Assembly: GCA_002490705.1 (NCBI GenBank)
Contig: DKUO01000037.1
Span: 1-64,000 of the forward strand
Reading direction: 5' to 3'
DNA length: 64,000 nt
From: Lachnospiraceae bacterium UBA7202
GTDB taxonomy: Bacteria; Bacillota; Clostridia; Lachnospirales; Lachnospiraceae
Shown here: positions 50,298 to 59,759 of the stretch, one piece after another
Numbering within the stretch: the stretch's first letter is position 1
Layout: each line of letters starts with the position of its first letter
Notes under the pieces: model-generated
Told to the model about the DNA's origin: nothing
The model's database searches: none
Seen by the model: only the letters and a program-made list of their open reading frames with translations
Translations under genes and position numbers: made by a program

Positions 50298-51479
50298 ATG
50301 GAAAAAAGACTATTTACATCCGAATCGGTAACCGAAGGGCATCCCGACAAAGTCTGTGACGCAATTTCAGACGCTATTCTGGACGCCTGCATGGAGAAGG
50401 ACCCCATGAGCCGCGTAGCCTGTGAGACGGCGGTTTGTACGGGATTTGTACTGGTGACCGGCGAGATTACCACAAACGCCTATGTGGATATGCAGAAGGT
50501 AGTGCGTGACACGGTGAGAGAGATCGGCTATACCAAATCCGAGTATGGTTTCGACGCAAATACCTGCGCGGTATTTGTGGCGATTGACGAGCAGTCCGCA
50601 GATATTGCTATGGGCGTTGACAAGGCGTTGGAAGCGAAAAAGGGCGAGCAGAAAGATGATCTTGACACAGGCGCGGGCGATCAGGGTATGATGTTCGGTT
50701 ATGCCACCAACGAGACAGAGGAGTACATGCCCTATCCCATCGACCTTGCCCACAAACTGGCGTTACAGCTTACCAAAGTCCGCAAGGACGGCACCCTCAA
50801 GTATTTGAGACCCGACGGCAAGAGTCAGGTGTCTGTGGAGTATGACGAGAACGGCAAGCCGGTCCGCCTGGAAGCGGTTGTGCTTTCTACCCAGCACGAC
50901 GAGGATGTGACGCAGGAGCAGATTCACGAGGATATCAAGAAATATGTGTTTGACCCGGTTCTCCCGAAGGAGCTGGTGGACGACAAGACCAAGTTTTTCA
51001 TCAATCCCACGGGACGTTTTGTAATCGGCGGCCCTCACGGCGATGCCGGTCTGACAGGCCGTAAGATTATTGTAGATACCTACGGCGGCTATGCCCGTCA
51101 CGGCGGCGGCGCGTTTTCCGGTAAGGACTGCACAAAGGTGGACCGTTCCGCAGCTTACGCGGCCCGCTATGTGGCGAAGAATATCGTTGCGGCAGGCATT
51201 GCGGACAAGTGCGAGATCCAGCTCTCCTATGCGATTGGCGTGGCGCAGCCTACTTCCATCATGGTAGACACCTTTGGCACAGGAAAGATTGCCGACGACA
51301 AGCTGGTGGAGATCGTGCGCGAGAACTTTGACTTAAGGCCCGCAGGCATCATCAAGATGCTTGACCTTCGCCGTCCGATCTACAAGCAAACGGCGGCTTA
51401 CGGACACTTTGGCCGCAACGATCTGGATCTGCCCTGGGAGAAGCTTGACAAGGTGGATGCGCTCAAGAAATATCTGTAA
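50298..51479 (+). CDS. metK: S-adenosylmethionine synthetase
   Basis: Makes SAM from methionine and ATP. The 393-residue enzyme starts at ATG 50298 behind AAAGGAGAGG (the longer reading from 50229 crosses the terminator). Three-domain MetK motifs are complete: SVTEGHPDKVCDAISDA (substrate His and Asp), GAGDQGMMFGYA, GRFVIGGPHGDAGLTGRKII (P-loop-like phosphate site), and GGGAFSGKDCTKVDRSAAYAAR. It ends with GRNDLDLPWEKLDK. A SAM-I riboswitch controls it by premature termination, so SAM represses its own synthesis. A terminator follows at 51517. Confidence 0.97.
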   Translation: MEKRLFTSESVTEGHPDKVCDAISDAILDACMEKDPMSRVACETAVCTGFVLVTGEITTNAYVDMQKVVRDTVREIGYTKSEYGFDANTCAVFVAIDEQSADIAMGVDKALEAKKGEQKDDLDTGAGDQGMMFGYATNETEEYMPYPIDLAHKLALQLTKVRKDGTLKYLRPDGKSQVSVEYDENGKPVRLEAVVLSTQHDEDVTQEQIHEDIKKYVFDPVLPKELVDDKTKFFINPTGRFVIGGPHGDAGLTGRKIIVDTYGGYARHGGGAFSGKDCTKVDRSAAYAARYVAKNIVAAGIADKCEIQLSYAIGVAQPTSIMVDTFGTGKIADDKLVEIVRENFDLRPAGIIKMLDLRRPIYKQTAAYGHFGRNDLDLPWEKLDKVDALKKYL

Positions 51480-51516
51480 AGCATACATGACATTTGCGTC
51501 ATAAAATTAGAACAAA

Positions 51517-51546
51517 AGCCCCTGCATCGGTGAGATGCGGGGCTTT
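51517..51546 (+). terminator. Terminator of metK
   Basis: AAGCCCC-T-GCAT pairs with ATGC-GGGGCTT (one bulged T) followed by TT-A. It separates metK from the YbaK-type gene. Confidence 0.75.
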
Positions 51547-51581
51547 TATGATGTAACATGTTCCAAAAGGAGGAGATCAGC

Positions 51582-52070
51582 ATGGCGATTGAGAGAGTAA
51601 AAGCATATTTTAAACAGTATGGAATAGAAGAAAAGATTCGGGAGTTTACTGTGTCCAGCGCTACTGTGGAACTGGCTGCGGCAGCCCTTTCCTGTGAGCC
51701 GGCGAGAATAGCGAAAACACTGTCATTCATGGTGGACGGCAAGGCTCTTTTGGTGGTGGCGGCAGGGGATGTGAAGATTGACAATCACAAGTACAAGGAG
51801 CAGTTTCACACGAAGGCAAAGATGCTTACACCGGAGGAGGTGGAGACGCTTGTGGGACATGCTGTGGGCGGCGTTTGTCCGTTTGCCGTAAACGAGGGCG
51901 TGAAAGTGTATCTGGATGTGTCGCTGAAACGCTTTGAGACAGTATTTCCTGCCTGTGGCAGCTCCAACAGTGCAATTGAATTGACGATACCGGAACTGGA
52001 GAAATATTCCGGCTGTGCGGGCTGGGTGGATGTTGGAAAAGGCTATGAACAAAATATGTCCGAAAAATGA
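51582..52070 (+). CDS. YbaK/EbsC-type aminoacyl-tRNA deacylase
   Basis: A 162-residue protein; ATG 51582 lies behind AGGAGG. It has the YbaK fold: SSATVELAAAALSCEPARIAKTLSFMV with the conserved Lys, then ALLVVAAGDVKIDNHKYKEQF, VGHAVGGVCPFAV and GSSNSAIELTIPELEKYSG. Family members remove mis-charged Cys or Ala from tRNA(Pro) in trans; YbaK itself acts on Cys-tRNA(Pro). The exact substrate among the subfamilies (YbaK, ProXp-ala, YeaK) cannot be set here. It is alone in its transcription unit between metK and the FIST/MCP pair. Confidence 0.92.
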   Translation: MAIERVKAYFKQYGIEEKIREFTVSSATVELAAAALSCEPARIAKTLSFMVDGKALLVVAAGDVKIDNHKYKEQFHTKAKMLTPEEVETLVGHAVGGVCPFAVNEGVKVYLDVSLKRFETVFPACGSSNSAIELTIPELEKYSGCAGWVDVGKGYEQNMSEK

Positions 52071-52154
52071 CGAATTATACCAAACCCGTTTTTGGCGTGT
52101 CCCCTTTTTGTTATAGTGAAAAAGCAAAAGATTTTCAAAAAGGAGACATTGTAA

Positions 52155-53216
52155 ATGAAACAATTAGTTGGAATAAGCAGGAGGGGAGACTTACAGGAAG
52201 CGCTCAGAGAGGGAAAGATAACCTCTCCGGCGCTTCTTGTGCTGCTGTCGAATGCAGACAGGTTTGAGGAACATGTGGCGCAGCTTGAGGCCGCTTTTCC
52301 CGGCGTGCCCAGTATCGGATGTATCGGCATGAGCTATCAGGATCAGGTGATCGAAAAGGGGGTTATGGTAGTCGCCTATACAGAGGGTATTACAGCTACA
52401 GCCAATGTAATGGAACAGGTATCCCGTATGCCGGTCAAGTACATAGGGCGGCTGCAGCGGGATCTGGAGCAGGTGAAGCCCTCCTCCCAGAATACCGTAT
52501 GTATCAATTTCTGTTCTGGAAACGACGCCTGCGTTCTGACTACCATGTACAGCGTTCTGAAAAGAAAAGGGGTTTCCATGATAGGCGGTACCGGCGACGT
52601 CGGAAAGCTTTCCGCAAACGGGAAAATTTATGAGGACGCCTCCGTCTACGCTATCGTTAAAAATAATGCAGGTAAAGTAAAAATATATAAGGAAAATATT
52701 TATCAGCCAAGCGGGGATTACAGGCTGATTGCCTCAAAGACGAAGAAGGCTGATTATCTCATCGGCGAACTGAACGGCAAACCGGCGAAGCAGGTGTATA
52801 CAGAGCTGCTACAGATTGATGAAAAGGATATAGAAAGCCAGACCTTCAAGAATCCTTTCGGTAAAATAACGGGAAACGATACGAGCATTGTCGCAGTAAA
52901 AAGCACAATAGGAAACGCCCTTACCTGTTTCATGGCCGTCAATGATTCGGATGTGCTGACGATTCTTGAGGCGAAGGATACGTTTCGGATTGTGGGAGAG
53001 ACCGTCTCGCAGATCAAAAAGGATTTTGCACATGTGTCGGCGATTTTTTCCGTAAACTGCCTGTTCCGGTATCTGTACTTCCAGCAAAACGGCGAGTTAC
53101 AGAAGTATCTGGATACCATGGGCACACTTGGGAACCATGTGGGATTTTTTGGCTATGGGGAACATTATAACGACCAGTTCCTGAATCAGACCATGACCTG
53201 TGTTGTATTTGAATAG
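52155..53216 (+). CDS. FIST-domain sensor protein
   Basis: A 353-residue cytoplasmic protein with FIST_N (about 20-195) and FIST_C (about 205-335) domains. The N part reads SNADRFEEHVAQLEAAFPGVPSIGCIGMSYQDQV and, further on, SMIGGTGDVGKLSANGKIYEDASVYAIV. The C part reads LNGKPAKQVYTELL and SAIFSVNCLFRYLYFQQNG, then FFGYGEHYNDQFLNQTMTCVVF. FIST is a sensor fold thought to bind small ligands, perhaps amino acids, and often stands by chemotaxis or cyclic-di-GMP proteins. It is 15 bases upstream of a soluble chemoreceptor-like gene and should act with it. AAAAAGGAG precedes the ATG. Confidence 0.9.
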   Translation: MKQLVGISRRGDLQEALREGKITSPALLVLLSNADRFEEHVAQLEAAFPGVPSIGCIGMSYQDQVIEKGVMVVAYTEGITATANVMEQVSRMPVKYIGRLQRDLEQVKPSSQNTVCINFCSGNDACVLTTMYSVLKRKGVSMIGGTGDVGKLSANGKIYEDASVYAIVKNNAGKVKIYKENIYQPSGDYRLIASKTKKADYLIGELNGKPAKQVYTELLQIDEKDIESQTFKNPFGKITGNDTSIVAVKSTIGNALTCFMAVNDSDVLTILEAKDTFRIVGETVSQIKKDFAHVSAIFSVNCLFRYLYFQQNGELQKYLDTMGTLGNHVGFFGYGEHYNDQFLNQTMTCVVFE

Positions 53217-53231
53217 TGGAAAAGGAGAGAT

Positions 53232-54197
53232 ATGTCGATGTTTAATTGGAAATCAAGAGCGGAGAAAAGTGTTGTAGAGCAGACGGCACGTACAGTACAA
53301 AAGCCGGACTATTATCCTGTCATACATGCGGTGCAAAACATAGAGGAATATCGTCAGCAGATTCTTTTGAAAGAGATTGACTCCTTACAGGGGCTGGGTG
53401 AAATCAGAAGCTCCTTTGACGATGTGCTGGAAAGGGAAAGGGTGATGAAAGAGCAGCTGGATCTCTTTCAGGACCGTTTCCTTCATGTGGGGGAGATTTC
53501 GGAACAGTTCGGGACTGTAAAGCAGCACATAGACGAATCAGTTGAGGTGGCACAGCGGCAGATAGACGGTTTGAAGGAAAGCTCAAACCAGGTACAGAAA
53601 TATTTCGATGAAATACAGGAAACCTTTATGAGCTTCCAGACAGCCGTGCAGAATATCAAACAGTGTATGGAGGAGATTGTCTCCGTGGCGAACCAGACCA
53701 ATCTGCTTGCCCTTAACGCTTCCATTGAAGCGGCCAGAGCCGGAGAGCAGGGAAGAGGTTTCTCGGTTGTGGCGGAGGAGGTCAAGAAGCTTGCCGATGG
53801 GATCAAGGTACTTGTGGGTATGGTGGATGCCAGTATCAATGATGTGGAAACCGGTACGGAGAAGCTGAATAACAGCATCGGCGTTTCCAGGGATGCGCTG
53901 GAAAAGAGCCTTTTGGAAGTGGACGCCACCTATGACGTATTCGGCAATATCATCACCGTGGCGGAGGGCGCTACGGAAGTGCAGTCCCGCATCGGAGAAG
54001 CCATTGCGGTGTCCGAAAATGATTTTGAGGATGTGAATCAAACCTTTATGAATAACCAGCAGCAGTATCAGAAGGTGACCGGCTATATTAACAAGGCGAA
54101 CGAGCTTGGTACGGCAAAAAGCGCTCTGTTCAGCTCCATGGATCATATGCTCTGTCAGATTGAGCCTATGATAGAGGAGATGGAGAGGGCCCGGTAA
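53232..54197 (+). CDS. Soluble methyl-accepting chemotaxis-type protein
   Basis: A 321-residue protein with no membrane segment or outside domain. Residues 1-60 are variable; 60-320 are a long coiled coil with the MCP signalling tip VANQTNLLALNASIEAARAGEQGRGFSVVAEEV at about 153-185, the part that binds CheA and CheW. HAMP is absent. A partner protein must therefore bring the signal: the FIST protein just upstream, in the same operon, is the likely one. No cheA, cheW or flagellar gene is in the window. AAAGGAG precedes the ATG. It could act in chemotaxis or in a non-motile signalling array. Confidence 0.92.
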   Translation: MSMFNWKSRAEKSVVEQTARTVQKPDYYPVIHAVQNIEEYRQQILLKEIDSLQGLGEIRSSFDDVLERERVMKEQLDLFQDRFLHVGEISEQFGTVKQHIDESVEVAQRQIDGLKESSNQVQKYFDEIQETFMSFQTAVQNIKQCMEEIVSVANQTNLLALNASIEAARAGEQGRGFSVVAEEVKKLADGIKVLVGMVDASINDVETGTEKLNNSIGVSRDALEKSLLEVDATYDVFGNIITVAEGATEVQSRIGEAIAVSENDFEDVNQTFMNNQQQYQKVTGYINKANELGTAKSALFSSMDHMLCQIEPMIEEMERAR

Positions 54198-54215
54198 ATC
54201 TGGCGTAGGAGGGGT

Positions 54216-54244
54216 TTGACTGATTCTTTCCCAGAGTCTATAAT
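54216..54244 (+). promoter_or_regulatory. Promoter of dnaE
   Basis: TTGACT (54216-54221), 17-base spacer, TATAAT (54239-54244), 64 bases before the ATG. Confidence 0.75.
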
Positions 54245-54307
54245 AATAAAGACGGCAAATCACTGAAAAACCGGAGTGATCCGGCGGATTTTGGGAAGGA
54301 TAGAGGC

Positions 54308-57300
54308 ATGGCGTTTGCGCACTTACACGTCCACACGGAATACAGTCTCTTGGACGGCTCCAACAAGATCAAAGAATATGTGAAATATGTCAAAGAACTG
54401 GGGATGGACAGCGCCGCGATCACGGATCACGGCGTTATGTACGGCGTTGTCGATTTTTATAAAGCGGCCAAAGAAGCGGGGATCAACCCGGTGATCGGCT
54501 GTGAGGTTTACGTGGCGCCCCATTCCCGTTTTGACAGGGAGCTGACGGGCGGTGAGGACCGCTATTATCATTTGGTGCTCTTGGCAGAGAACAATGTGGG
54601 CTATGCCAATCTGGTGAAGATTGTAAGCAAGGGGTTCACGGAGGGGTATTATTATAAGCCCCGCGTGGACATGGAGCTTTTGGAAAAGTATCACGAGGGC
54701 CTGATAGCCCTCTCGGCCTGTCTGGCCGGAGAAGTGCCCCGCTATATCCAGAAGGGACTGGTGGACGAGGCAAAGAAGGTGGCCCTGAAATATCAGGGGA
54801 TTTTCGGAAAGGACAACTATTTTTTGGAATTGCAGGATCACGGGATTCCCGCCCAACAGCAGGTGAATTCCGTGCTTCTTCGCATGAGCAAAGAGCTGGA
54901 TATCCCGCTTGTGGCGACCAACGACGTGCACTACACCTATGCGGAGGATGCGCAGCCCCACGATATCCTGCTCTGCCTGCAGACAGGGAAAAAACTGGCT
55001 GACGAGGACCGGATGCGCTACGACGGCGGACAGTATTACGTCAAGAGCGAGGAGGAGATGAAGGGGCTGTTCCCCTACGCTTGGGAGGCGGTGGAGAATA
55101 CCCAGCGGATCGCAGACCGCTGTCATGTGGAGATTGAATTCGGCCATTATAAAGTGCCCCACTATGAGGCGCCGGACGGCAGCGATTCCTGGACCTATCT
55201 GAACAAGCTGTGCCAGGAAGGCATGAAGGAACGCTATCCCGAGGATGACGGGACTTTGCAGGAACGTCTGCACTATGAGCTTGATACGATTCAGAGCATG
55301 GGCTTTGTGGATTATTTCCTGATCGTCTGGGATTATATCAATTTCTGTAGGGAGAATGGGATCGCCGTGGGACCGGGACGTGGTTCGGCGGCGGGAAGCA
55401 TTGTGTCCTACTGTCTGAAAATAACCAATATTGATCCCATCAAGTATAATCTGCTCTTTGAACGGTTCCTGAACCCGGAACGCGTATCCATGCCGGATAT
55501 CGATGTGGATTTCTGCTATGAGAGACGGCAGGAAGTGATTGACTATGTGGGCCGAAAATACGGCAGCGACAGGGTGGTGCAGATTGTCACTTTCGGTACG
55601 ATGGCGGCCAAGGGCGTGATCCGCGACGTGGGAAGAGTCATGGACCTGCCCTATGCCTATGTGGACCGCATCGCGAAGATGATTCCCAACGAACAGAATC
55701 AGGGCGTACCCATAGACCGGGCGCTGGAGATGAACCCGGAGTTAAAAAGCCTCTATCAGGAGGACGAGCAGGTGCACAATCTGATCGACATGAGCAGGCG
55801 GCTTGAGGGGCTGCCGCGCCACACCTCCATGCATGCGGCCGGTGTGGTGATCTGTCCCGATGAGGCGGACCGGTTTGTTCCCCTTTCCAGAGGCGCGGAC
55901 GGTTCGATCACAACCCAGTTTCCCATGACCACCATCGAGGAGCTGGGGCTTTTGAAGATGGATTTTTTGGGCCTGCGCACCCTCACGGTGATTCAGGATA
56001 CGGTTCGGCTGATCGAGCAGAGCAAGGGAATTACCATAGACATTGATAACATTGATTATGATGACAAGAATGTGCTGGCTTCTCTGGGGACAGGGAAGAC
56101 GGACGGCGTGTTCCAGCTTGAAAGCGGCGGTATGAAGAGCTTTATGAAGGAGTTGAAGCCCCAGAGCCTGGAGGATGTGATCGCGGGTATTTCCCTCTAC
56201 CGTCCGGGCCCTATGGATTTTATTCCCAAGTATATTAAGGGAAAGAACCATCCCGAATCCGTGACCTATGACTGTCCTCAGTTAGAGCCCATTCTGGCGC
56301 CCACCTACGGCTGTATCGTGTATCAGGAGCAGGTGATGCAGATTGTGCGGGATCTGGGCGGTTACACTATGGGCAGGAGCGATCTGGTGCGCCGCGCCAT
56401 GAGTAAGAAGAAGCAGTATGTGATGGAGCAGGAGCGGAAAAACTTTACCTACGGCAACCCGGAGGAGGGGGTGCCGGGCTGTGTGGCGGCCGGCATAGAC
56501 GCTAAGGTGGCGGATCACATCTACGACACCATGATGGATTTTGCCAAATACGCTTTCAACAAATCCCACGCCGCCTGCTATGCGGTGGTGGCCTATCAGA
56601 CCGCTTATTTGAAATATTATCATCCGGTGGAGTTTATGGCGGCCCTGATGACCTCCGTAATCGACAATCCCAGCAAGGTGGCGGAGTATATTATGACAAG
56701 CAGGAGTATGGGGATCCAGATCCTGCCGCCGGACATTAACGTGGGAGAAAATGGATTTTCCGTGCACGACGGACAGATCCGCTACGCCCTCTCCGCAATC
56801 AAGAGCGTGGGGCGTAACGTGATCGACGCGATTGTGGCGGAGCGCGAGGCGAGGGGACCGTATCTGAACCTTGGAGATTTTGTCACACGTGTGACGGACC
56901 GGGATATGAATAAGCGCATTGTGGAGCATTTTATCAAGGCGGGCGCCATGGACAGCTTGGGCGGCACCAGAAAGCAGCTTTTAAGCGTATATTTGCAGGT
57001 GATGGACGGAATCCAACAGGATCGGAAGAACAATATGGCGGGGCAGATTTCCCTTTTTGATCTGGCGGCTGAGGAAGAGAAGATGGACTACCGGGTGAGC
57101 CTTCCCGATGTGGGCGAGTATTCCAAGGAGATGAAGCTCGCTTTCGAGAAGGAAGTGCTGGGTATTTATATCAGCGGCCATCCGTTGGAGGAATACCGGG
57201 AAATCTGGAAGAAGCATATCACGAACACCACGGCGGATTTCATGTTGGACGAGGATACTGGAGAGTGCAGGGTGGAGGATAACGCAAGGGTTACCATCGG

Positions 57301-57763
57301 CGGCATGATTACGGAGAAGAAGATCAAATACACGAAAAACGAAAAGGTGATGGCCTTTTTGCAGGTAGAAGATCTGGTGGGTTCCGTGGAGGTCATTGTT
57401 TTTCCCAGAGATTACGAGCGTTACGGCAGTTCCATCATAGAGGATGGGAAGGTGTTTATCAGGGGAAGAGTGTCCCTGGAGGAAGATAAGGACGCGAAAC
57501 TGGTCTGCGAGCAGATTACGACCTTTGACCAGATGCCGAAGAAGCTTTGGATCAAATTCCCCACCAAGGAGGCGTTCGAGGAGCAGAAAGAAGCTCTCTT
57601 CGGTATTCTGCGGGAGGCGGAGGGGAAGGATAACGTGGTGATCTACGTGGAAAATCCCAAGGCCATGAATCCCCTGCCCGCGAATTGGAATGTGTCGGCG
57701 CAGGCGGGCCTGATCGGCAGGCTGGAGGCGGCCTTTGGAGAGGGGAATGTGAGGGTGGTTTAA
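54308..57763 (+). CDS. dnaE: DNA polymerase III alpha subunit
   Basis: A 1151-residue replicative polymerase of the DnaE type. The N-terminal PHP domain (about 1-280) begins FAHLHVHTEYSLLDGSNKI and has AITDHGVMYG. The catalytic palm carries GPGRGSAAGSIVSYCL (around 355) and PDIDVDFCYERR with two catalytic Asp near 397 and 399. The fingers and thumb (DGVFQLESGGM, YRPGPMDFIP, AFNKSHAACYAVVAYQTAYLK) are typical. A helix-hairpin-helix region (about 830-930) and an OB fold (VTIGGMITEKKIKYTKNEKVMAFLQVEDL, about 997-1050) follow. There is no internal proofreading exonuclease insert as in PolC. Clostridia use DnaE with PolC. It stands in its own unit after a good promoter. Confidence 0.96.
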   Translation: MAFAHLHVHTEYSLLDGSNKIKEYVKYVKELGMDSAAITDHGVMYGVVDFYKAAKEAGINPVIGCEVYVAPHSRFDRELTGGEDRYYHLVLLAENNVGYANLVKIVSKGFTEGYYYKPRVDMELLEKYHEGLIALSACLAGEVPRYIQKGLVDEAKKVALKYQGIFGKDNYFLELQDHGIPAQQQVNSVLLRMSKELDIPLVATNDVHYTYAEDAQPHDILLCLQTGKKLADEDRMRYDGGQYYVKSEEEMKGLFPYAWEAVENTQRIADRCHVEIEFGHYKVPHYEAPDGSDSWTYLNKLCQEGMKERYPEDDGTLQERLHYELDTIQSMGFVDYFLIVWDYINFCRENGIAVGPGRGSAAGSIVSYCLKITNIDPIKYNLLFERFLNPERVSMPDIDVDFCYERRQEVIDYVGRKYGSDRVVQIVTFGTMAAKGVIRDVGRVMDLPYAYVDRIAKMIPNEQNQGVPIDRALEMNPELKSLYQEDEQVHNLIDMSRRLEGLPRHTSMHAAGVVICPDEADRFVPLSRGADGSITTQFPMTTIEELGLLKMDFLGLRTLTVIQDTVRLIEQSKGITIDIDNIDYDDKNVLASLGTGKTDGVFQLESGGMKSFMKELKPQSLEDVIAGISLYRPGPMDFIPKYIKGKNHPESVTYDCPQLEPILAPTYGCIVYQEQVMQIVRDLGGYTMGRSDLVRRAMSKKKQYVMEQERKNFTYGNPEEGVPGCVAAGIDAKVADHIYDTMMDFAKYAFNKSHAACYAVVAYQTAYLKYYHPVEFMAALMTSVIDNPSKVAEYIMTSRSMGIQILPPDINVGENGFSVHDGQIRYALSAIKSVGRNVIDAIVAEREARGPYLNLGDFVTRVTDRDMNKRIVEHFIKAGAMDSLGGTRKQLLSVYLQVMDGIQQDRKNNMAGQISLFDLAAEEEKMDYRVSLPDVGEYSKEMKLAFEKEVLGIYISGHPLEEYREIWKKHITNTTADFMLDEDTGECRVEDNARVTIGGMITEKKIKYTKNEKVMAFLQVEDLVGSVEVIVFPRDYERYGSSIIEDGKVFIRGRVSLEEDKDAKLVCEQITTFDQMPKKLWIKFPTKEAFEEQKEALFGILREAEGKDNVVIYVENPKAMNPLPANWNVSAQAGLIGRLEAAFGEGNVRVV

Positions 57764-57902
57764 AGAGGAATGGAAAAATATTGAAAATCCCAGATTGATA
57801 GAGTAAAATAAAGTTGAATTTATTTTGTGAGAGTTTAGGCGATGCGTGGAGATGAAAGTCGGTAATGTGTCAAAAGCATGACAGAAAGGTGTGGATATCG
57901 GA

Positions 57903-58871
57903 ATGGCGAAGCAGATCAAAACAATCGGCGTATTGACCAGCGGAGGTGATGCGCCGGGTATGAACGCGGCGATTCGCGCGGTGGTCAGAAAGGGAATCGC
58001 TAACGGGGTCAAGGTTAAGGGGATCAAGAAAGGATATCAGGGTCTTCTGAATGAAGAGATCATAGATATGGAAAAATGGACGGTGTCAGACACGATCCAG
58101 CGTGGCGGTACGATTCTGGGCACGGCCCGCTGCCACGAGTTCCGTACGGAGGAAGGGCAGCAGAAGGGGGCGGAGATCTGCCGCAAGCACGGGATCGACG
58201 GGCTTGTGGTGATCGGCGGCGACGGCTCTTACCGCGGTGCGCAGGCGTTGTCCAGACATGGCATCAACACCATAGGACTGCCGGGTACGATTGATCTGGA
58301 TATTGCCTGTACAGAATACACCATCGGGTTTGATACGGCGATCAACACGGCTATGCAGGCGATTGATAAGGTCAGAGATACTTCCTCCTCCCATGAAAGG
58401 TGCAGTATCATTGAGGTAATGGGCAGAAATGCGGGTTATATCGCTCTGTGGTGCGGTATTTCCAACGGCGCCGAGGACATTCTCCTTCCAGAAAAATACG
58501 ATTACAATGAGCAGCAGATCATCAACAATATTATCGCCAACAGGAAGCGCGGCAAGACCCACCACCTGATCATCAACGCGGAGGGTATCGGACATTCGAC
58601 TTCCATGGCGAGACGGATCGAGGCGGCTACGGGTATTGAGACCAGAGCGACGATTTTGGGCTACATGCAGCGCGGCGGCTCCCCTACCTGTAAGGATCGC
58701 TATTACGCTTCCATTATGGGCTGTTATGCGGCGGATATCCTCTGTGACGGCAAGACCAACCGCGTGGTGGGATATCAGCATGGCGAGTTCCTTGATTTCG
58801 ATATTGAGGAGGCCCTCAATATGCAGAAGGGAATTCCTGAATATGCCTTTGAAATGTCGAAGATTTTATAG
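57903..58871 (+). CDS. pfkA: ATP-dependent 6-phosphofructokinase
   Basis: Phosphorylates fructose-6-phosphate in glycolysis. The 322-residue protein begins TIGVLTSGGDAPGMNAAIRAVV (ATP loop), then VVIGGDGSYRGA, where Gly after Asp-Gly-Ser indicates ATP and not PPi use. The substrate site reads PGTIDLDIACTEYTIGFDTAINT: both Asp of the TIDxD motif are kept but Asn is replaced by Leu. MGRNAGYIALWCG, GGSPTCKDRYYA and the C-terminal NMQKGIPEYAFEMSKIL are normal. ATG 57903 fits similarity better than GTG 57891, which is too close to the ribosome site AAAGGTG. A hairpin follows. Confidence 0.94.
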   Translation: MAKQIKTIGVLTSGGDAPGMNAAIRAVVRKGIANGVKVKGIKKGYQGLLNEEIIDMEKWTVSDTIQRGGTILGTARCHEFRTEEGQQKGAEICRKHGIDGLVVIGGDGSYRGAQALSRHGINTIGLPGTIDLDIACTEYTIGFDTAINTAMQAIDKVRDTSSSHERCSIIEVMGRNAGYIALWCGISNGAEDILLPEKYDYNEQQIINNIIANRKRGKTHHLIINAEGIGHSTSMARRIEAATGIETRATILGYMQRGGSPTCKDRYYASIMGCYAADILCDGKTNRVVGYQHGEFLDFDIEEALNMQKGIPEYAFEMSKIL

Positions 58872-58888
58872 TTTATTACAGTAGATGC

Positions 58889-58920
58889 GTTCCCCGCGGA
58901 TGGTTTCATCTGCGGGGAAC
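58889..58920 (+). terminator. Strong hairpin after pfkA
   Basis: GTTCCCCGC pairs with GCGGGGAAC, extended by GATG/CATC, around GTTT. It lacks a T run (GTTCGC follows), so it may be a processing or stability structure rather than a full terminator. Confidence 0.5.
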
Positions 58921-58958
58921 GTTCGCGTATAAGCAAACTTGGAAGACGGAGCAGAAAA

Positions 58959-59759
58959 ATGATAACAAGTTTACATAACAAAGAGGCTAAGACAGTCACG
59001 GCTCTCGCTGCCAGGAAGAAGGAGCGGGACAGGCAGGGGCTCTTTATCGTGGAAGGGCCGAAAATGTTCGGGGAGGCCCCGGCAGAGCGGATCAGCCGTG
59101 TCTATCTGTCACAGAGCGCAGCGGCGCAGATGAAGGAGCAGTATGGCGAAAAACTGGCGGGCCTTTCCTGCGAGATGGTGTCGGACGAGGTGTTTGCGAA
59201 AATGTCGGACACGAAGACGCCGCAGGGGATTCTCTGCCTCGTGCGGCAGCAGCAATATCATATAGAAGAGATTTTGCAGGATAAAAATAAAAAACAACCG
59301 TTATTAATTATTCTGGAGGATATTCAGGACCCGGGAAATCTGGGGACTATTTTCCGCACGGCGGAGGCTGCGGGGGCGGACGGCGTGATCATGAGCAGCA
59401 GAACGGCGGATATTTATAATCCGAAGACGATCCGCTCCACCATGGGCTCTGTTTACCGGATTCCTTTTCTTTACGTGGAAGACCTTTCTTCTATTATAAA
59501 GAAGGTGCGGGAGAAGGGCGTGCGCGTCTATGCGGCCCATCTGGGAGGGACGGCGTCCTATGACGCCTGTTGTTATCAGAAGGGGACGGCTTTTTTGATC
59601 GGGAATGAGGCGAACGGTCTGCGGGAGGAGACGGCGGCCTGTGCGGACACGGTGATCCATATTCCGATGGAGGGGCAGGTGGAATCTCTCAATGCGGCTG
59701 TGGCGTCTTCGATTCTGCTATTTGAGGCTTCACGACAGAGGAGAATGAGTAAATCATGA
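58959..59759 (+). CDS. TrmH/SpoU-family RNA 2'-O-methyltransferase
   Basis: A 266-residue SAM-dependent RNA methyltransferase. The N-terminal substrate domain (1-95; VTALAARKKERDRQGLFIVEGPKMF, then MSDTKTPQGILCLV) is the L30e-like part. The C-terminal SPOUT knot domain has LLIILEDIQDPGNLGTIFRTAEAAGADGVIMS (motif 1), TAFLIGNEANGLREE (motif 2), and HIPMEGQVESLNAAVASSILLFEASRQ (motif 3, trefoil knot). It methylates a ribose in 23S rRNA or tRNA; the exact nucleotide is not readable. It comes after pfkA with a gap and hairpin, and about 180 bases before proC. Confidence 0.93.
   Translation: MITSLHNKEAKTVTALAARKKERDRQGLFIVEGPKMFGEAPAERISRVYLSQSAAAQMKEQYGEKLAGLSCEMVSDEVFAKMSDTKTPQGILCLVRQQQYHIEEILQDKNKKQPLLIILEDIQDPGNLGTIFRTAEAAGADGVIMSSRTADIYNPKTIRSTMGSVYRIPFLYVEDLSSIIKKVREKGVRVYAAHLGGTASYDACCYQKGTAFLIGNEANGLREETAACADTVIHIPMEGQVESLNAAVASSILLFEASRQRRMSKS

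Noticed and set aside
54323..55273. Long minus-strand frame (316 codons) opposite dnaE
   Set aside because: dnaE has all its motifs here; the antisense product is low-complexity His/Leu/Val-rich and has no recognisable part.
56981..58027. Minus-strand frame (348 codons) across the dnaE/pfkA junction
   Set aside because: It spans two real genes and the gap between them in antisense, with no start signal and no domain.
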